A DNA stretch of 64,000 nt from Dendrobium chrysotoxum (lineage: Eukaryota > Streptophyta > Magnoliopsida > Asparagales > Orchidaceae). A program made the position numbers and the translations under genes. Under the pieces are notes generated by a model. That model worked only from the letters and a program-made list of their open reading frames with translations, was not told the origin of the DNA and did not search any database. The stretch lies in the NCBI GenBank assembly GCA_019925795.1, contig CM034306.1, positions 49,904,758-49,968,757 on the forward strand, read 5' to 3'. This document shows, one piece after another, positions 58,284 to 64,000 of this stretch (position 1 is its first letter; every line of letters starts with the position of its first letter).

Positions 58284-58968
58284 TTCTGATGACTGCTGAT
58301 TTATGATTGTTCTGATTGGTATTCTGATTTCTGTTAGTTAGTTTTGGTATTCTGATTTCTGATTTCTGTTAGTTAGTTTTGGTTTGATTATTTGCTTTCA
58401 GTTGATTTTATTTCTTCTGCTGATTTCTATGTTAGCCTTATTGTTAGTTTGATTTGAGTATTTACTTTGCTATGATTTTCTACCTGTTTTTATTTATTTA
58501 CTGGTTCATATATTGCACTTATTGTTTTATGCTTTTCAAGATCTGATCACCGCTCACTACTTCTGGTGATCTGAATTTTTGACTGGGAGTTTTTACCTTG
58601 TTTTGGTTTGGAAGCTGAAAAGCAGTGATTGACTTCGCTGAATCTGTTAAAGGGAAGAAACATTGATAATTGTTTCTCTTCCTCTAACTCCTTTACTGGT
58701 GTGTAGTTTCTTTTGAATAAAAATCCTTTTCAAAATTAAATAGATTATTTTATCTTCCTACAGTAATCTGCCTCATATCAATAGTGTTTTTCAAAGTCTT
58801 GAGTCATTAGTTTGATTTTCTAAACCAAGTGATTGCATTTATCATATGTTGTATGGCTTTTGTTTTGTGAATCGTTCTTCCTTACTGCGGAGAGTCATCT
58901 CCTATGTCTGGAAGATAATCTCACAGCTGAGACTCTTTAATGATTATGAAAAGGAGAAAGCTTATAAA
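58284..58968. other. spacer after pol in the SIRE-like element
   Basis: TTCTGATTTCTGTTAGTTAG words are repeated at 58,320-58,450. From about 58,850 a segment shows diverged similarity to 38,320-38,460 in element C. No coding content. Confidence 0.6.
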
Positions 58969-59130
58969 AGATGCGCAGTGCGCCAGATAATTTGAAAAAG
59001 AGGCATAAAATGAGCCCAAAACTAAAAAAGATGCGAAATTGCCAAATTGAATACACAAAGTGTATCAAAAAATCAAAAGATGCGCAAAGCGCCAACCAAT
59101 TTGAAAAAGAGGCACAAAATGAGCCCAAAA
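58969..59130. repeat. array of ~30-bp units with small hairpins (copy in the SIRE-like element)
   Basis: Units carry GATGCGCAGTGCGCC, GAGGCATAAAATGAGCCC, GATGCGAAATTGCC, ATACACAAAGTGTAT (perfect six-base arms, 59,051-59,065), ATGCGCAAAGCGCC and GAGGCACAAAATGAGCCC, with A-rich linkers. It is the counterpart of 38,461-38,625. Confidence 0.75.
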
Positions 59131-59617
59131 CAAGCTTTCTTCCCTTTCAGATTATTAAATGTCTTAGAAAAATCTGTGCGCCACTTAATATTTTCAAAAC
59201 TTGAGTCTTGAAAATCCTGATTTCTGATTTTTTACTTTGTAGCACTATTATATCAGATATTTTTCTGGAACGAGGCTTGAAAGGATTTCTTTTCAAATCT
59301 AATGTCTTTTATTCTGAATCGGATTTTTGTTTTGAAAGAGGTTTGCATCGATAAGGTGCCCGGGGTCGGAGCTACGAACGTTGATTATTTCCAACCTTTT
59401 CTGGATTTCAGCGCTGTCAATCGTCCTGTCATTGGTTTTCGAATCTAATGTCAAGAAAAAAAATTCTGATTTTCTAAGAGCAGCTTAATCAAAAAAAAAT
59501 ACTTCTATGTATTTTTGCGGTCAGTTTTATTCGTCTTTTTGTTATTTTGTTTTCATGGTTGTGTTTTTTGGATCATGATCGATCATCTTCATCCTTCATC
59601 CTTTTCTGCTTTTCTTC
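59131..59617. other. non-coding spacer in the SIRE-like element
   Basis: T-rich with a GTGCCCGGGGTCGG patch near 59,358; no gene or repeat recognised. Confidence 0.4.
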
Positions 59618-60145
59618 ACATCGTCCTGGACGATACACCGATCATCCTGGACGATCCTCTTCGTCCTGGATGATCCAAAAATCGTCCTGGACGATTCATT
59701 CAAAATCATACCCACTGCTCCTGCTGCTGAAACTACCCCAATTATTGGTGATCGTCCTAGACGATTCTTACATCATCCTGGACGATATGATCCATATCTT
59801 CCTGATCTGATCAAACGGCTGATATTGCACCAATTATTGCCCATCGTCATGGACGATCCACCTCATCGTCCTGGACGATCCACGTGTCAGCCGCTGGACG
59901 ATTAGAATTCGGCCCGTCCGACATATTTATTGCATATCGTCCCGGACGATCCACCTAATCGTCCTGGATGATACTTTTCGTCAACGGTCGTCCAGCCTGA
60001 CTCCTCGGGACGATCGCCTGTGTCTAATCGTCCTGGACGATCTCTAATCGTCCTGGATGATCGGACCGCCTTTTTGACCAATCGGCCAGAACATCATAAA
60101 TGACCACATCGTCCCGGACGATCCCGCGATCGTACGGGACGATCA
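59618..60145. promoter_or_regulatory. internal cluster of ATCGTCC-GGACGAT dyads upstream of the 3' ORF
   Basis: About fourteen copies of ATCGTCC(T/C)GGACGAT or one-base variants in ~530 bases, often in pairs 15-25 bases apart. It ends about 90 bases before the Met of the downstream ORF. The same motif is arrayed in both LTRs, but the surrounding sequence is not a copy of the LTR. The position suggests an internal promoter or control region for the ORF. Confidence 0.6.
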
Positions 60146-60177
60146 ATCCGTTTTCTATTTAAACAGCAGTTTTCTTC

Positions 60178-61368
60178 ATGTTTTTCACATCGTTTTTCCT
60201 CCACTTTCCTTCTCCTTTCCTCCTCTTTGGTTTCCTAATGGCTGGTGGCAAAAGATCTCGTCAAAAGGGGGCCAGTTCGTCCTGGGGACATGTCGATCCT
60301 CGCTTCCCGAATGCCGCCGATCAGGCGGCTTTCGAATGCTATCGTAATGTGGGTATCACGCACTCCAAGATTGTCAATCCCCGTACTCTCACGTATCCCA
60401 TCTTAGATTTGTTCGCACACACCTCCCTCACCTTCATTCTGACCTTAGCCTTTCCCTTCAATCTGGAACTCCTTCGAATCTTCTTTGCCAACTTGCGCAT
60501 TTTCGCGGATTATTCCACTCTTCGCTCCTACGTAAATCAACGCCCCGTGGAACTCACGACCCATGATTTTCATAATATCCTCAACTTGTCTGTCACTGGC
60601 GACAAAATTCACACGATTATCACTGATCCTGACTATGATTGGAGTGTCGCCAATCACTTCCTTCGCAATACCAACGCACCCTATCACGACAATGCTTGCA
60701 CTTCCCTTCTCAAGGACGCCCAGACCATTCAGCACGTCCTTCGTTCCTCCGTCATTCCAAAGGCGGGGGATCGGATTCACATTACCCCGCTCCTGTCCTT
60801 GACCACCTACTACATCATGGCCCGTCGAGAATTTAATGCCTCTGATCTGATCATCCGATACATAGAACATCTCACTACCATTAGAGATCCGGGCCACAGG
60901 CGTCGCCCAAATCTAGCTTTAGGTTATCTTATTCACTATGCCTTAGAAACAAAATATGACCTTCAGTATCTTGTCCCTCCTGATGTCCCTCCTTCCTTCT
61001 TCACAAACAACTCATTCCACGTCCTACACAGCACCCGCCTACATCCAGAGCCTGCCCCGGATGTTGAGGAAGAAGAGGAAGAGGCTGCTCCAGTTCCTAC
61101 TGCACCAGAGGCACCTGCACCCCTTCGTATTGCCTCTCCCCTTGACCACCTGGTGCAGCGCTTCGACCAGTGGGAGGCCCGTTTTGACTCCTACATGGTT
61201 GCCCAGGAGCAGCAGCACAACGAGGACCTCCAACGCTTCGCGGACTATGCTGCGCAGCAGCACGACCAGGACATGGCCTGGTTTGGAGCTCACTTTCAGG
61301 CCATTCACCATTACTTCTACCCTCCACCGCCACCTCCTTCTTCCGATCAGGATCCGCCTCAGTTTTAG
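60178..61368 (+). CDS. extra 3' ORF in env-like position, putative plant transposon protein family (PF20167-like)
   Basis: 396 residues, open throughout. I favour the second Met (60,238, MAGGKRSRQKGASSSWGHVD), because the first 20 residues are only a translated pyrimidine-rich leader; if used, they would form a hydrophobic segment. The central part (~80-260) has LELLRIFFANLRIF, RSYVNQRPVELTTHDFHNIL and SLTTYYIMARREFN, reminiscent of the PF20167 blocks seen in element A (VREFFANG..., KWVPFNPVYIN). Then come an acidic EEEEEEAAPVP hinge, a probable coiled region (LDHLVQRFDQWEARFDSYMV; QQHNEDLQRFADYAAQQHDQ) and a proline-rich end. No retroviral envelope features were recognised. Function unknown. 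It is the only long uninterrupted non-replicative gene in the element. Confidence 0.75.
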   Translation: MFFTSFFLHFPSPFLLFGFLMAGGKRSRQKGASSSWGHVDPRFPNAADQAAFECYRNVGITHSKIVNPRTLTYPILDLFAHTSLTFILTLAFPFNLELLRIFFANLRIFADYSTLRSYVNQRPVELTTHDFHNILNLSVTGDKIHTIITDPDYDWSVANHFLRNTNAPYHDNACTSLLKDAQTIQHVLRSSVIPKAGDRIHITPLLSLTTYYIMARREFNASDLIIRYIEHLTTIRDPGHRRRPNLALGYLIHYALETKYDLQYLVPPDVPPSFFTNNSFHVLHSTRLHPEPAPDVEEEEEEAAPVPTAPEAPAPLRIASPLDHLVQRFDQWEARFDSYMVAQEQQHNEDLQRFADYAAQQHDQDMAWFGAHFQAIHHYFYPPPPPPSSDQDPPQF

Positions 61369-61453
61369 TTTTCTGTCGTGTAGTTATTTTATTTATATTT
61401 TATTTTATGTTTTATTTCCGTGTTATGTTTTTCGCTCCTCCTTTTTGTGATGT

Positions 61454-61464
61454 CAAAAGGGGGA
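61454..61464 (+). other. second polypurine-like tract, 160 bases upstream
   Basis: TCAAAAGGGGGAG repeats the core of the terminal tract, with a similar preceding context (TGTCAAAAGG versus CATCAAAAAGG). It could be a duplicate primer site. Confidence 0.5.
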
Positions 61465-61612
61465 GTCAGTTGTAGTCGTGTCTGTTTCTGTTTTCTGAGT
61501 CATGCTTCCTGTATTGTTTTAGCTGTTAAATGAAAATTTAAAAAATGTTTATTTGTTTGATCTCCTAGTTTACTTTTATTTTCAGACTACTTTACAAATG
61601 TTTGCCATCATC

Positions 61613-61626
61613 AAAAAGGGGGAGAT
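61613..61626 (+). other. polypurine tract of the SIRE-like element
   Basis: AAAAAGGGGGAGAT directly adjoins TGTTGCAAAT of the 3' LTR, as in SIRE/Maximus elements. Confidence 0.9.
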
Positions 61627-63328
61627 TGTTGCAAATTTGGTTTTGATGATGACAAACATGTTTCCAGTGTGTTTTGCTTGGCTAATCTGTTTCAGGCACA
61701 AAAGACCACGAGCCACTCAAGCCAACTCAAGATCGGGTTCAAGTGTGTCAAATGTATGATTTTTTTTATTGTGTCAATTGTAATGTAACTGATTCCCTAG
61801 CTAAGTAACCTTGCACACACACACTCAGGAAGAGAGATTGAGTGAGTTAGAGTTTCTGTTAAAAATTTTGTTCTGATCGTCCTGGACGATCTCAACATCG
61901 TCCTGGACGATCCAGTTAAAATAGAAACCCTAATTAGGGCGACTAAGTTAAGAGGGTCAGATTAAGCAGATCGTCCTGGACGATCTCCGGATCGTACGGG
62001 ACGATATGCCCAAATCAGAAATTTTTAGCCGCCAGATCAAGTTAGGCAAGTTCTTATTTTTAGATACTTGGTCTGATCGTCCCGAACGATACGTGTATCG
62101 TCCCGGATGATCCAGTACAATCATGCCTAATTTAATCTGGTAATTAAGGAAAGCAATTTATTTTTGGTTGATACGATCATATCGTCCTGGACGATCGCAG
62201 GATCGTCCCGGACGATCTTGATCGTCTAGTGCATTTAAGCTGTACGTCCAGAACTATGTACAGGACGATTTGGGGCCTTTTTGAACTAATCGTACCGGAC
62301 GATGACCCTATCATCCGGGACGATCAAGTCATTTTTTGGTCGTCCAGCACAGATTTCTCTGGACGACCCAAACTGTCTTCTGGACGATTTCCCTCAATTT
62401 GAACTAATCGTCCCGGACGATCGCAGGATCGTACGGGATGATATGAACAACTTTTTCTACTGATCGTCCAGAAGAGCCTAATCGTCCAGGCTGAAACAGC
62501 TGAATTTGAATTGATCGTACAGGACGATCGATCGATCGTCCTGGACGATCTTGGCCGACCAGTTGAGATTTATGGCAAATTTTAAGCCCCTCCTTTAAAA
62601 GAACTTTTTCCAATTTTTGGAAAAATCTTTTGCTACCTTCCTTTCCTGAGAAACCCTAGAGAGAGAGAGAGAGTTGGGAGAGAGAGAGAAGATCTTATGA
62701 GGGGGAGTTAGTGAGGGATTCACTAAGGTTGCTCCGAGCACGGATCAGAGTCATCTTCTCCGCTCGCCGTCTTTCGTCTAGTCGGTGTTCGTCGTGGGAG
62801 GATCGTTCGCAAGAAGATCCGGGGTTCTCTGCCCGCTTCAGGTGGAAGCAAAAGGAGTTCGTAGGTTCTCTGCCTGCTTCAGGAGGAAGCGAAAGGAGTT
62901 CGAAGGTTCTCTGCCTGCTTTGGGAGGAAGCGAAAGGAGGTCGGGTTCTCTGCCTCACCGTGTGGTGAAAAGGAGGTTTTTGTACAGGCTTCTCCGCCTT
63001 GCTGTGGGAGCAAAAGGAGAGACACTTTTGTTTAGTGCAATACCCGGAGGGGAGGCTCCGGGGAGTGGACGTAGGTCAAGTTGACCGAACCACTATAAAA
63101 TCTGGTTTGCTTTTCTGATTCAATTCTGCACTTTAATTTTTCCTGATATTAACTGCTTGGGTGAATATCTTTGGTTGATCTTTTTATCGTTGTTTTAATT
63201 CGTTTCCGCTGCACGTTATAAAAAGATTTTCATAGTTATCATGAAATTTTTAAATAACCAATTCACCCCCCCTCTTGGTTAGCCTCGGGACTAGTTCACT
63301 AGGGCTTAACATCCCTATCGAACTTTCA
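61627..63328 (+). repeat. 3' LTR of the SIRE-like element
   Basis: Same termini and dyad array (about 61,875-62,545) as the 5' LTR. Differences are mostly C/T and G/A changes and small repeat-unit gains or losses; for example one ATACGTGTATCATCCCGG unit is missing and a GATCGATCGATC stretch is added near 62,528. Confidence 0.93.
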
Positions 63329-63832
63329 AAAATGACTTGTTGGTATTGCAAATTTCAGACAAAATAAAACCAAATCGAAGGGAGCTCATCAGCGGAGGGA
63401 ACTCGTCGGTGGTCGAAAGGCGCTCGTCGGCCGAACAATGTGCGAGATCCTCGGCCGTAGGGAGCTCGTCGGCGGCCGAATTCCGACGCAGTTAGCCTGA
63501 GGTGCAATCGCGAGTGAGCATGTGCAGCGAGAGAAAACTGAAGAAATGAGGAGAAAGGGCTCGGGATGGCCAATATTAGGTCAATATTCGACGGTTTTCC
63601 GGCGGTTATGGCTGCCGAAAAAAATAACTTATCACCGACGGTTTCCGCCGCCGGTAATAGCGACGGTAAAACATAAAATCAGCGGTCTTACCGGGGGTTA
63701 CCATAGCGCCGCTAATTCCGACAGTTTTTTATTACAAACCTCCGGTACATACCGGCGATTAAACCGCCGGTTAAACCACTGTTCTTACCGACGACTAACA
63801 AATCGCCGGTAATACCTGAATTTCCTGTAGTG
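63329..63832 (-). repeat. right end of the CACTA element, with subterminal repeats
   Basis: After the duplicated AAAAT, 63,370-63,530 is GC-rich with GGGAGCTCGTCGGCGG-type repeats, likely the promoter-side 5' region of the transposon. 63,585-63,832 carries CCGGCGGT/ACCGCCGG words and the terminal TTTCCTGTAGTG. Confidence 0.75.
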
Positions 63833-63835
63833 TAG

Positions 63836-64000
63836 TTTATTTTATACCATCGCGATGCAACCTTGTAGAGCGTCTCAGTGCCTGAGTTCGTTTATACACA
63901 TGTACAAATAGTTTTTTAGTTATTTCATTTAAAGAGTTCTGTTATTTGAGTGGAGTCTTATACTTTATAGTATCTTCCTGTAGTTCCCTCTTTGAGTAAA
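63836..64000 (+). repeat. 3' LTR of element A, part 3 (continues beyond the window)
   Basis: TTTATTTTATACCATCGCGATG... aligns with 10,736-10,902 and is preceded by the duplicated TAG (63,833-63,835). TATA position at 63,903-63,911 reads TACAAATAG. Confidence 0.88.

Larger units (their letters stand above)
51652..63328 (+). mobile_element. SIRE/Maximus-like Ty1/copia element, nearly complete
   Basis: LTRs of 1,703 and 1,702 bases (51,652-53,354 and 61,627-63,328), AAAAT duplicated on both sides (51,647-51,651 and 63,329-63,333), Met-type primer site, gag, pol in copia order (protease, integrase, RT, RNase H), an extra ORF in the env-like position (60,178-61,368) and the AAAAAGGGGGAGAT tract next to TGTTG of the 3' LTR. 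Size, tract and extra ORF fit the SIRE/Maximus lineage. In the first ~220 bases of the LTRs I count six substitutions and one small indel, so it is the youngest element here or close to it. Confidence 0.95.
43516..63832 (-). mobile_element. CACTA (En/Spm) DNA transposon, carrying a LINE piece and a copia element
   Basis: Terminal inverted repeats begin CACTACAGGAAA at 43,516 and end TTTCCTGTAGTG at 63,832; they agree for about 28 bases with two mismatches. TAG is duplicated outside (43,513-43,515 and 63,833-63,835), and the uninterrupted site is visible at 10,731-10,739 (GCTAGTTTA). Two genes on the minus strand match TNPD (49,773-46,185) and TNPA (46,050-44,328) types; transcription would start from the right end. 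Without the SIRE insertion the element would be about 8.6 kb. A few in-frame stops suggest it is now immobile unless helped. Confidence 0.93.
10211..64000 (+). mobile_element. element A: Ty3/gypsy (Athila/Tat-like) LTR element, host of the nested insertions; runs off the window
   Basis: The LTR at 10,211 recurs in pieces at 36,285-36,312, 43,014-43,515 and 63,836-64,000; the gaps are filled exactly by two insertions with target duplications. The internal part seen is a 5' leader remnant (about 11,441-11,756) and the 3' region 32,931-36,284. The latter has the TTGGGAGGCAACCCC block that follows pol in Athila/Tat-type elements, a PF20167-like pseudogene (33,808-34,931) and the CTTGAGGACAAACAAGAGTTTAAGT block that normally precedes the polypurine tract. 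Gag and pol are missing; element B sits in their place without a matching target duplication, suggesting deletion or recombination at that point. The five bases left of the LTR are ATGAT. Confidence 0.75.

Noticed and set aside
60178..61368. Retroviral-type envelope gene
   Set aside because: The position is env-like, but there is no central or C-terminal membrane segment or cleavage-site pattern; the only hydrophobic run is upstream of the more likely start.
1..64000. tRNA, rRNA or small RNA genes
   Set aside because: No cloverleaf with A and B boxes or rRNA-like block was recognised; primer sites only mimic short tRNA complements.

Overview
This is a stretch of plant nuclear DNA made almost entirely of transposable elements. 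No ordinary host gene, tRNA or rRNA could be supported. The evidence for a flowering plant is the element set: Tat-, chromovirus- and Athila/Tat-like Ty3/gypsy elements, a SIRE/Maximus-like Ty1/copia element, an En/Spm (CACTA) transposon with TNPD- and TNPA-type genes, RTE-type LINE pieces, and long AT-rich microsatellites. The species cannot be told from the sequence.

Layout. 1-1,949: old repeats (a GCTCG-rich terminal fragment, a LINE reverse-transcriptase remnant, a CCGG-rich repeat). 1,950-8,700: element D, a non-autonomous gypsy element with LTRs, an intact 512-residue Gag, no pol, and tandem arrays where pol should be; its 3' LTR is truncated. 8,701-8,871: microsatellites. About 9,000-10,205: a very decayed gypsy gag. 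From 10,211 to beyond the window end: element A, a gypsy element whose 5' LTR is at 10,211, whose 3' internal part is 32,931-36,284, and whose 3' LTR starts at 36,285. Element B (minus strand, 11,757-32,930) lies inside A and is itself split by insertion F (about 13,531-18,388, in its left LTR) and insertion E (21,405-29,282, inside pol). A's 3' LTR is split twice: by gypsy element C (36,313-43,013, 5-bp duplication TTATT) and by a CACTA transposon (43,516-63,832, 3-bp duplication TAG). The CACTA carries LINE pieces (50,468-51,640) and a nearly complete SIRE-like copia element (51,652-63,328, 5-bp duplication AAAAT). The last 165 bases return to A's 3' LTR. The uninterrupted LTR at 10,211 serves as an internal empty-site control for both insertions in the 3' LTR.

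Coding content. The best preserved genes are Gag of D; gag, pol and the extra 3' ORF of the SIRE-like element; and the two CACTA genes (minus strand, interrupted by a few stops). B pol and gag and the 3' ORF of A are pseudogenes.

Most interesting signal. SIRE (copia) and A (gypsy) are unrelated, yet both carry a 3' ORF that looks like the putative plant transposon protein family (PF20167). In both, an element-specific, CpG-containing dyad motif is arrayed in the LTR and again in the segment just upstream of that ORF. Element D shows a similar motif sharing between LTR and 3' internal region. This suggests a recurring regulatory module, perhaps a factor with its own binding sites; the function is inference. 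Separately, gypsy element C and the copia element share a module of small hairpin repeats with apparently compensatory arm changes.
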